The notes under the pieces were generated by a model, which was given only the letters and a program-made list of their open reading frames with translations, was not told where the DNA came from and made no database searches. Both the position numbers and the translations under genes were made by a program. This document shows, in pieces, positions 53,381-60,182 of a stretch of 60,182 bases of DNA. How positions within the stretch are numbered: position 1 is the first letter of the stretch; each line of letters begins with the position of its first letter. Where the stretch lies: NCBI GenBank assembly GCA_006226965.1, contig SBGQ01000149.1:1-60182 (forward strand). Direction: 5' to 3'. The stretch comes from a bacterium. Lineage in GTDB: Bacteria; Bacteroidota; Rhodothermia; Balneolales; M1805.

Positions 53381-53686
53381 CTAAGTATATCTAAAATTCA
53401 TCTAGAAGTTCCTATAAATTAATAATAAGCAAAAACTTGCGATTGATGCCTCGTTTAAAAAAAATCTTTTTTAACTACTGATTTTTCAAAAGTTAAGAAC
53501 AAATTAGGGGGCAAATATTAGCTTGCTTGTTATTTTTTTACAAGTCGATTTATTACGTAAAAAAAGTTATTTATATCTATTATGACCGCCTCTAAAATGC
53601 ATTAAAATGCCTTTTTCTATTTTTTTTCAAATTTATGCACATCATAATTTTTTTTTAGATATAGTTTGTTACATTACACCCAAGTA

Positions 53687-53696
53687 AAAGCGCTTT
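53687..53696. promoter_or_regulatory. AAAGCGCTTT palindrome upstream of the TonB receptor gene
   Basis: This 10-bp perfect palindrome lies 90 bp before the ATG at 53787 and shares its core with the site at 53373. With flanks it reads AAAAGCGCTTTC, close to the GAAAGCGCTTTC-type sequence bound by LacI-family regulators. Confidence 0.45.
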
Positions 53697-53786
53697 CAGT
53701 TTGCATGTTCTTGTTCGTGAGTGTTTTTTAGCTTTAGGACTTAAAATTCTGTTTATTCACACGAATAAAAATAAAAATCAGATATT

Positions 53787-56700
53787 ATGGTAAATAAGAG
53801 GTTTTTCTTCTGGTTGTTTACAACTTTATTTGTGAGTTTGTTAAGTATAAACTCATCATATGCACAAAAGGGTAAGCTTGTTGGTCAGGTTGTTGATGCA
53901 AAGACTGGTGAGCCGCTTCCTGGTGTGAATGTTTTAGTTGAGGGCACCACAATTGGTACTGCAACAGATATTGATGGATATTACACTATAATCAATATTA
54001 ATGCCGGTATCTATGCTGTTCGATTTTCATACGTTGGGTATGCTCCTTATACGGTTCAGGATGTAAGCATTAGCGTAGGCTTAACTACAGAAGTAAATGC
54101 TAAGATATCAGAAGAGGTTTTTCAGGGTGAAGAAGTAGTTGTAAGGGCTGAGCGACCTGTTGTGCAGGTGGATATGTCATCGAGTCAATCGAATCTTTCA
54201 AGTGAAGACATAAAGAATATGCCTATTACAAGTGTGACTGCTGCCGTTGGATTGCAGGCTGGTGTAGAGGGCTTGACTATTCGTGGTGGTGGTAGTGACG
54301 AAATTGCCTTTAATGTGAATGGGTTAACCATGCGTGATGAAAGAACCAATCAGCCTCTTACTAATATTTCGTTTACTTCAATATCAAATATTCAGGTACA
54401 AACTGGTGGATTTAATGCTGAGTACGGAAATATTCGATCTGGTCTGATAAATGTTACTACAAAAGAGGGTAGCAAAGATAAATATGAGGTTGATGCGCTG
54501 GTAAGATATACGCCGATACAAAAAAAGCATATTGGAGAATATCCGAATGACCCTAATTCATATTTTATTAGGCCGTTTTTAGATCCTTCGGTTGCTTGGA
54601 CTGGTACCGATAATGGGAATTGGGACCCTTGGTTAAAAAGACAATATGTAAGCTTCCCTGGTTGGTATAGAATAAGCGAAAATTTACGATTTAATAGTGA
54701 TCCGACAGATGATTTAAGTCCGGAGGCGGCTCAACAAGCATTCATGTGGCAGTATAGAAAGTCTTTCGAAATAACGAACCCTGACTATGATATTGATTTA
54801 AATATTGGCGGTCCGGTATTCGGTATTAGTAAGATGCTTGGAGACTTGCGTTTCAATTTTTCGATGCGCAAAACCCAAACAATGTATTTTATTCCGTTGG
54901 CTACTGATAGATATGAGACTAACTCGTATATGTTGAAATTGACCTCTGATGTAGCTAAGGGAATGAAACTTTCTGTTGAGGGTATGATGGGTAGTGATAA
55001 TGGTACATCGGCAAGTAATACAGGATCGACGGGTTTCTTTGTTACTTCATCAGGAATAGCATCTGATATTCAACGAACTTCATATGACGATGCGAGAACA
55101 TTCTCTGATTTTTTCTGGGCTCCTTCAACAAGATCATACTATAGTGGAGCAATTAGTTTTACACATACTCTATCACCGACCTCATTTTACGAACTTAGAT
55201 ATAGCAATGTCACAACATCATATGAGACAAACCCAGGTAAGCCAAGAGACTTGTCGCCGGTTTTTAGTGTTGGTGGAGTAGATTTTGATGAAGCCCCGTT
55301 CGGTTATTATGCATGGAGTTCTGCCGCTGTTGGCTCTGGTATGCGAATGGGTGTTGGTATGTCAACCGGGCGAGATTCTTCATTTGTATCAGTGAATACA
55401 GTGAAGATGGATTATACCAATCAAGTGAACAGATTGAACCAAGTAAAAGCTGGGTTTGAATTTGTACATACTGCATCTCAGGTTAATTATGCCAGAGTAG
55501 ATTCGAGTCTGAGTTCCGGAAATACATTCTCTAAATGGGATCAGAATCCATTAAGATTCTCTGCATATATACAAGATAAAATTGAGTTTAAGGGAATGAT
55601 CGCAAATCTTGGTGTTAGAATGGATGTATCGGCACCAAGTGGTGAATGGTACGACTTCAGCCCTTACGATGATGCACTTGGAACAAATGCTACTGGTTTA
55701 GATACAGTTCTAAATAAAAAGAGTATTAGCCCTCAGGTTAACATTAGTCCAAGACTTGGAGTAAGCTTTCCTGTTACAGTTAAAAGTAAACTTTTCTTCA
55801 ATTACGGACACTTTTATAGTATGCCTTCGCCAGAAAATCTGTACTTGGTTCGATTTGTACAGGGTAATCAAGTGCGCTTTATGGCAAATCCGAATTTAAA
55901 GTTGCCTAAAACAGTAGCTTATGAAATTGGTTTTGAGCAAGATTTATTCGATGAATATCTCATGCGTATCTCAGGGTATTACCAAGACGTTAGCCAGCAA
56001 CCTGCCAGTATTACATACATTTCAAGAAATGGTTTAGTAAACTATTCAAGTCCTGAAGCTAATTCATACAGAGATGTACGTGGTTTGGAGTTGACTTTCC
56101 AAAAAGTAAAAGGGAAATACTTTAGATTTTTGGCAAACTACACATACAGAGTATCAACAAGTGGTTTATTTAATTTTCAAACTCAATATGAGCTGCCGGC
56201 ACAACAGCGAGAGTACGAAAGAAATACAACAGCAAACAATCCATTTCGTCCTATTCCTACTCCATTTGCCAGATTGGTGTTTGATTTCTTCACTCCAAAA
56301 GATTTCGGCCCATCCTTTGCTGGTTTTAAGCCGTTTGAGTCATGGAGTTTGAATTTAATCAACTCATGGAGAGCTGGCGGATGGAGAACATGGACTGGTG
56401 GTGGTTCCGTACCAAATATTGTAAATAATGTTCAAGATGTTGATACATATAATACAGATTTACGTTTTTCGAAGGATTTGAGAATAAGCAAATCTTCTAG
56501 AATAAATTTCTATCTAGATATCTCAAATCTTTTTAATCTGAAGTATTTATCTATGTCAAATGCGGGTTTTGCTGCAGGTACAGACTTCTTGGATTATATG
56601 AGATCATTACATATGCCAGAACGCATATTAAATGATATTAGAACAGGTTATGATCAAATGCCAATCGCTGGTAATGATAGACCTGGTGTTTACAGAAAGC

Positions 56701-56954
56701 CTGGTGTGGATTTTGTTCCAATTGTAACAGTATCTGATATAAACTCTGTTACACAACCTTACGCTCGTCCACTCTATTATGACTATGTTAACGATGTCTA
56801 TTACAGATATGAGAATGGACAAATGGTTGTTGCAGATGCCAAATTTGTTGATCAGGTGTATAAAGATAAAGCGTATATAGACATGCCAAATATTAGCTTT
56901 TTGAACTTCCTTAACCCACGAACATTTCGTCTAGGCTTTAGAATCTCATTTTAA
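53787..56954 (+). CDS. TonB-dependent receptor with CarboxypepD_reg-like domain (second cassette)
   Basis: This 1055-residue receptor has a signal peptide (1-26, ending SSYAQ). Its CarboxypepD_reg-like domain (about 28-110) includes GKLVGQVVDAKTGEPLPGVNVLV and ATDIDGYYTI. The plug (about 130-230) includes AAVGLQAGVEGLTIRGGG and VQTGGFNAEYGNIRSGLINV. The long barrel ends RTFRLGFRISF. It shares the opening layout and plug wording with the receptor at 27945, so they are paralogues. The cassette continues with a T9SS-type protein 17 nt downstream and a PorV-like barrel. Substrate unknown. An AAAGCGCTTT palindrome lies upstream. Confidence 0.92.
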   Translation: MVNKRFFFWLFTTLFVSLLSINSSYAQKGKLVGQVVDAKTGEPLPGVNVLVEGTTIGTATDIDGYYTIININAGIYAVRFSYVGYAPYTVQDVSISVGLTTEVNAKISEEVFQGEEVVVRAERPVVQVDMSSSQSNLSSEDIKNMPITSVTAAVGLQAGVEGLTIRGGGSDEIAFNVNGLTMRDERTNQPLTNISFTSISNIQVQTGGFNAEYGNIRSGLINVTTKEGSKDKYEVDALVRYTPIQKKHIGEYPNDPNSYFIRPFLDPSVAWTGTDNGNWDPWLKRQYVSFPGWYRISENLRFNSDPTDDLSPEAAQQAFMWQYRKSFEITNPDYDIDLNIGGPVFGISKMLGDLRFNFSMRKTQTMYFIPLATDRYETNSYMLKLTSDVAKGMKLSVEGMMGSDNGTSASNTGSTGFFVTSSGIASDIQRTSYDDARTFSDFFWAPSTRSYYSGAISFTHTLSPTSFYELRYSNVTTSYETNPGKPRDLSPVFSVGGVDFDEAPFGYYAWSSAAVGSGMRMGVGMSTGRDSSFVSVNTVKMDYTNQVNRLNQVKAGFEFVHTASQVNYARVDSSLSSGNTFSKWDQNPLRFSAYIQDKIEFKGMIANLGVRMDVSAPSGEWYDFSPYDDALGTNATGLDTVLNKKSISPQVNISPRLGVSFPVTVKSKLFFNYGHFYSMPSPENLYLVRFVQGNQVRFMANPNLKLPKTVAYEIGFEQDLFDEYLMRISGYYQDVSQQPASITYISRNGLVNYSSPEANSYRDVRGLELTFQKVKGKYFRFLANYTYRVSTSGLFNFQTQYELPAQQREYERNTTANNPFRPIPTPFARLVFDFFTPKDFGPSFAGFKPFESWSLNLINSWRAGGWRTWTGGGSVPNIVNNVQDVDTYNTDLRFSKDLRISKSSRINFYLDISNLFNLKYLSMSNAGFAAGTDFLDYMRSLHMPERILNDIRTGYDQMPIAGNDRPGVYRKPGVDFVPIVTVSDINSVTQPYARPLYYDYVNDVYYRYENGQMVVADAKFVDQVYKDKAYIDMPNISFLNFLNPRTFRLGFRISF

Positions 56955-56971
56955 TTTTCAATCCGATACAA

Positions 56972-59089
56972 ATGAAAAGACTATACAAACTAAGTATTTA
57001 TTCGTTTTTCGTCTTATTGATGTTCATAGCCCAATCATCGGTGGCGCAAGTTGCACATAAGTGGCTTGCCCTAGGAGATTTGCAGAATTTCTATGCAAGT
57101 TTTGGTACTGAAATTGAGTTAGGCTTTATCAACAGACAACAAGCGGGACTAGCATGGCCAGGTATATATCAATTCCAAGATGCGCAAGCATCGAAGGCTA
57201 TGTGGCTGGGGGTAAAAAACTTCACAGATCAAAACGGGGTAAACTTTGATTACAAAGTTGTACACTCGGGGCCTCGAGTAAGAGCTGATGCCTATTTTTT
57301 TCCAGTAGAGTACTATTTAATCTCTAAAAAAGAAGCAACGAAGGTAAGCGTAGATGAAGTGTTGTCGGAAAGAGTTGAACAGACTGTAGATTCTGTTGAT
57401 GCAAATATTCCTGGCGATCGCATGATTTATGCAAAATTTAATACTGCAATTGGTGTTACTGTTGAGCGTAAAATTCATCAGTTTTCGCAGCAATATCATG
57501 ATGATTATCACATTATTGAAGTTACGTTAACCAATACCGGATTTACGAGTAAAGAAGAAACAAATCCATTAAATCGTACGATAAATGATTTGATTTTTTA
57601 TGAGTTTAACCGCTGGGCTCCTGTATTGCAGACTCGTTATATGATTGGTAATGCAACTGGTTGGGGTATAAACACTATGAATGACCGCCGTGGTGATGGA
57701 TTAAATAGCTCTGGTAGCCCTACAGAAAATGAATTTAAAGCTCAATATGCTTGGCAGGGTAAGTTTGCGGCTTATACACCACCGCTTCCTGATGCTGATA
57801 ACTTAGGTGCACCGATAATCGTTCCTAATACAGTAAATGGATATATGTCTGCCTCAGATACATCAGGTCGCTTGGGAGCATATCATTTTGTCGGAAAAGT
57901 TCATCTACATGCTGATAAATCTGCAACAGATAAATCTAATGATCCGAACCAACCGCTAACAATGTCAGAAATTGATTCGGATAATTCAAATACGTTCAAC
58001 AACGATCCAGAGAATAGAACTAGGATGTCAGTTGAATATGAAGAGTTTATGAATGCAGGTGTAACACCGCGTCAAGCATACCTTGTAGAACCAACCGGTG
58101 ACGCTGGTTTTATAACTCCGAAAGGTAATCCTGCCTTAGGAACAACGGGCGGTTGGAGTGCAGCTACCGGTTATGGTCCGTATACATTACAACCCGGTGA
58201 AAGTGTAACCATTGTTTATGCTGAAGCAGTAGGTGGAATTGGGCATCAGCATGCGAGAGTGGTTGGTGCTAAGTACAAAGCCGATTTATTAAATCCAGCA
58301 GTAAATAATCAAGCTGCAAATTTGGAAAAAAACACAGAGATGTTTAAAGGAAGAGATTCCTTGTTTCAAACTTTTCGTCGTGCAATTGCAAATTATAATT
58401 CGGGTTATCAGTTAAGACAAGCACCGCCTGCACCAATATCAGTAGATATTACATCGACCGGTAACGGTATTCTTATTAACTGGGATTATAATGATGCTGA
58501 TGAGAGTTTAATTGATGGTTTTGAAGTATATCGTTCACCTTATTTACCTGATTCAACAGCAAAACTTATTGCAACCCTTGATGTTGGCGACCGAGAGTTT
58601 GTTGATGGTGATGATACTCCTGCCGGTGCACCAATTAGAGGTGTGAATTACTTTTATTATGTAACCGCTGTTGGGAAGCCTGATAATACGCTAGACCCGG
58701 CATTGACACCCGCAGGTGTACTTCGAAGTTCAAGATATTTCACACAATCATATGACTACGCTCGTTTATTAAGACCACCGGGAACTTCAATGGATCAAAT
58801 ACGAATTGTTCCCAATCCATACATTGCAAAAAATGTCGATGCTTTGCGACTTGGCGTTGAAGGAGATGAAAGAATTGCATTTTTTGAAATACCAAATAAA
58901 ACGAGTATAAAAATCTACAATGAATTAGGGCAATTTATTCAAGAAATAAACGAAGAGCGGAAAGGTGATGCCTTTTGGGATTTTAGAACAGTATCCAGAC
59001 AAAGAGTAGTTAGTGGAATATATATTGCTGTTATCAAAAACCTCGAGACTGGCGAGGAAATAATCAAAAAGTTCGTAGTTCTACTTTAA
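56972..59089 (+). CDS. T9SS-type surface protein with FnIII-like domain (second cassette)
   Basis: This 705-residue protein has a signal peptide (1-26, ending SSVAQ), a large unassigned N-terminal region (about 30-480), an FnIII-like domain (VDITSTGNGILINWDYNDADE ... GFEVYRSPY, about 490-590) and a C-terminal T9SS-like sorting domain (RIVPNPYIAKNVDALRLG, IKIYNELGQFIQEI, ending IIKKFVVLL). The domain order equals that of the protein at 35291, the first gene of the other cassette. No enzymatic motif was seen. It is likely a secreted or surface-attached partner of the adjacent receptor. The following gene starts 13 nt downstream. Confidence 0.8.
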   Translation: MKRLYKLSIYSFFVLLMFIAQSSVAQVAHKWLALGDLQNFYASFGTEIELGFINRQQAGLAWPGIYQFQDAQASKAMWLGVKNFTDQNGVNFDYKVVHSGPRVRADAYFFPVEYYLISKKEATKVSVDEVLSERVEQTVDSVDANIPGDRMIYAKFNTAIGVTVERKIHQFSQQYHDDYHIIEVTLTNTGFTSKEETNPLNRTINDLIFYEFNRWAPVLQTRYMIGNATGWGINTMNDRRGDGLNSSGSPTENEFKAQYAWQGKFAAYTPPLPDADNLGAPIIVPNTVNGYMSASDTSGRLGAYHFVGKVHLHADKSATDKSNDPNQPLTMSEIDSDNSNTFNNDPENRTRMSVEYEEFMNAGVTPRQAYLVEPTGDAGFITPKGNPALGTTGGWSAATGYGPYTLQPGESVTIVYAEAVGGIGHQHARVVGAKYKADLLNPAVNNQAANLEKNTEMFKGRDSLFQTFRRAIANYNSGYQLRQAPPAPISVDITSTGNGILINWDYNDADESLIDGFEVYRSPYLPDSTAKLIATLDVGDREFVDGDDTPAGAPIRGVNYFYYVTAVGKPDNTLDPALTPAGVLRSSRYFTQSYDYARLLRPPGTSMDQIRIVPNPYIAKNVDALRLGVEGDERIAFFEIPNKTSIKIYNELGQFIQEINEERKGDAFWDFRTVSRQRVVSGIYIAVIKNLETGEEIIKKFVVLL

Positions 59090-59102
59090 TCGGAGTCGGT
59101 AA

Positions 59103-60119
59103 ATGAAAAAAAATTATCAAAAAATAGTATTTGTTCTAGCTCTGCTTATCGGCGTAACTACGCTTGCAACTGCGCAAAAAAAACGAGGTCAAACATCCTT
59201 TGGATTTATTGCAAATCCGCTAACAGCTAGAGCAGCGGGTATGAACGATGCTGTATACAGTATTGATTTAAATGCAGAGGCTATGTTTAGTAACCCGGCG
59301 ACAATGGCTCGCCAACAGTCGATGTTTAACGTCTCTGTGGGGCAGGTAGAGTTTATTGCTGATATTAACTATAGCTATGCGGCTATAAGTATAGCACCTA
59401 AAAAAGGACGCTATGGTGTTTGGGGTTTACAACTTATTTCGACAGACTATGGAGAGTTTGATGAAACAGTAATTGATAAATCAAATAATTTAAGCTACAG
59501 AGATCTTGGTACCTATAATCCAAGAGCATTTGCATTGGGCTTAAGTTATGCACGCGCAGTATCCGGACAGTTTTCATTTGGTGGATCTGTAAAATATCTA
59601 GATGTGAATTTAGTAAATGGTATTGTTGGGATTGATGGATATGAATTCGCTAGACAAAATTTTTCGGCTAACGTATTTGCATATGATTTTGGAGTACATT
59701 ATAAAACTGGATGGGAAAGTCTAGAACTCGGTTTTGCATTCAAAAACCTAGCACAAGAAGTAACTTTTCATACTGAAAGCGCTGAAATTCCGCTCACGTT
59801 TAGAATGGGCGTCTCTATGGATGTGTTTGATTTAACAGAAGTTAATAAAGATTATAACAGCTTAATAGTTTCTATAAATGCTAACAGACCTAGAGATTTT
59901 GACGAGCAAATAATTATTGGTGCTGATTATACTTACATGAAAAGATTCTCAATAAGAGCGGGTTATTTACTGCCTGCTGAAGAACAAGGCATATCATTTG
60001 GAGCAGGTTTAACTCAACCAATAAACAGAAATGGTATTGCAATAAGCGCTGATTACTCTTACACAACCTATGGAATATTTAGTGGTGTAAATAGGCTAAC
60101 TGTTCAATTTTCATTCTAG
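59103..60119 (+). CDS. PorV/PorQ-family outer-membrane protein (second cassette)
   Basis: This beta-barrel of 338 residues, the same length as its paralogue at 26928, has a signal peptide (1-24, ending ATAQK). The family N-terminal signature is TSFGFIANPLTARAAGMNDAVYSIDLNAEAMFSNPATMA (about 31-69). Barrel strands alternate polar and aromatic residues, and the chain ends RLTVQFSF with terminal Phe. PorV-like proteins carry T9SS cargo at the outer membrane, so a dedicated role for the adjacent cargo is inferred. GGAG lies a few bases before the ATG. Confidence 0.85.
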   Translation: MKKNYQKIVFVLALLIGVTTLATAQKKRGQTSFGFIANPLTARAAGMNDAVYSIDLNAEAMFSNPATMARQQSMFNVSVGQVEFIADINYSYAAISIAPKKGRYGVWGLQLISTDYGEFDETVIDKSNNLSYRDLGTYNPRAFALGLSYARAVSGQFSFGGSVKYLDVNLVNGIVGIDGYEFARQNFSANVFAYDFGVHYKTGWESLELGFAFKNLAQEVTFHTESAEIPLTFRMGVSMDVFDLTEVNKDYNSLIVSINANRPRDFDEQIIIGADYTYMKRFSIRAGYLLPAEEQGISFGAGLTQPINRNGIAISADYSYTTYGIFSGVNRLTVQFSF

Positions 60120-60142
60120 TGTATACTAACTATTTAAATATT

Positions 60143-60182
60143 ATGAAGTTAAGCATAAAACATATTTCAATAAAAATTATAG
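60143..60182 (+). CDS. Possible start of next gene, truncated by the window end
   Basis: An ATG 23 nt after the PorV-like stop opens a frame (MKLSIKHISIKII) that stays open to the window edge and begins like a signal peptide. Only 13 codons are visible. In the other cassette the gene after the PorV-like one is an NHL-propeller lipoprotein, so that is the expected product. Confidence 0.35.
   Translation, partial: MKLSIKHISIKII

Larger units (their letters stand above)
53345..53786. promoter_or_regulatory. AT-rich divergent intergenic region
   Basis: No gene is present in these 442 bp. The stretch is strongly AT-rich with several A and T tracts. It contains two AAGCGCTT palindromes, one near each end gene (53373-53380 and within 53687-53696). 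It should hold the promoters of both the 11-gene murein-type run and the TonB-receptor cassette. No clear TAnnTTTG/TTG pair was identified. Confidence 0.6.

Noticed and set aside
1-60182. tRNA, rRNA, CRISPR arrays, insertion sequences or prophage genes
   Set aside because: No cloverleaf, rRNA-like stretch, regularly spaced repeat, transposase, integrase or phage structural gene was recognised on either strand by reading; a covariance-model scan would settle the RNA genes.

Overview
The window comes from a low-GC (about 40%) Gram-negative bacterium of the Bacteroidota/Chlorobiota/Balneolota (FCB) superphylum. The signs are C-terminal type IX secretion (T9SS) sorting domains with the 'NPFNP' signature on several exported proteins, PorV/PorQ-type outer-membrane proteins, TonB receptors with CarboxypepD_reg-like N-termini, a GldC homologue, SPII lipoproteins, few Shine-Dalgarno sequences and TAnnTTTG-like promoter boxes. 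The 'NPFNP' style of sorting domain fits Balneolota, Rhodothermota or Ignavibacteria better than classical Flavobacteria, but the exact lineage is inference. No rRNA, tRNA, CRISPR array, insertion sequence or prophage was recognised.

1-25.6 kb is mostly short housekeeping and accessory units. They are a lipoprotein six-hairpin glycosidase; a decayed YefM/YoeB toxin-antitoxin pair; a MarR regulator divergent from a cupin protein with a palindromic operator between them; aconitase; an SSS sodium symporter; an M20 amidohydrolase; a GH26-like lipoprotein; a cNMP/CBS/DUF294 regulator coupled to a DnaQ-type exonuclease; lipB; methylmalonyl-CoA epimerase; a T9SS-exported cytochrome c; a YgjP peptidase; a REC-HPt protein; an ankyrin protein; a triple-PAS protein; an MBL-fold hydrolase; a universal stress protein; and gldC coupled to a stand-alone receiver.

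25.6-37.4 kb is a six-gene minus-strand operon: T9SS cargo, T9SS cargo, lipoprotein, TonB-dependent receptor, PorV-like barrel, NHL-propeller lipoprotein. A second cassette of the same type (TonB receptor, T9SS cargo, PorV-like barrel of identical length) lies on the plus strand at 53.8-60.1 kb and runs off the window end. The duplication suggests a recurring cell-surface module in which one PorV-like shuttle and one TonB receptor are dedicated to co-encoded T9SS cargo.

37.6-41.1 kb holds a DUF3298 lipoprotein, an M24 aminopeptidase, an orphan HsdR_N-type nuclease-fold protein and a single-domain cNMP-binding protein.

41.1-53.3 kb is an 11-gene same-strand run that looks like a peptidoglycan scavenging or recycling locus. 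It encodes a TolB-like propeller, a T9SS-exported N-acetylmuramoyl-alanine amidase, a Tat-exported metallophosphoesterase, a GNAT acetyltransferase, a cytoplasmic NagZ-like GH3, an exported GH3 paralogue with replaced catalytic residues, a class-A-beta-lactamase-like serine hydrolase lacking Glu166, a VanX-like D,D-dipeptidase, an AmpG-like permease with a 200-residue periplasmic insertion, a thioesterase and a YhdH-type reductase. The run and the divergent 53.8 kb cassette share an intergenic region with two AAGCGCTT palindromes resembling LacI-family operators.
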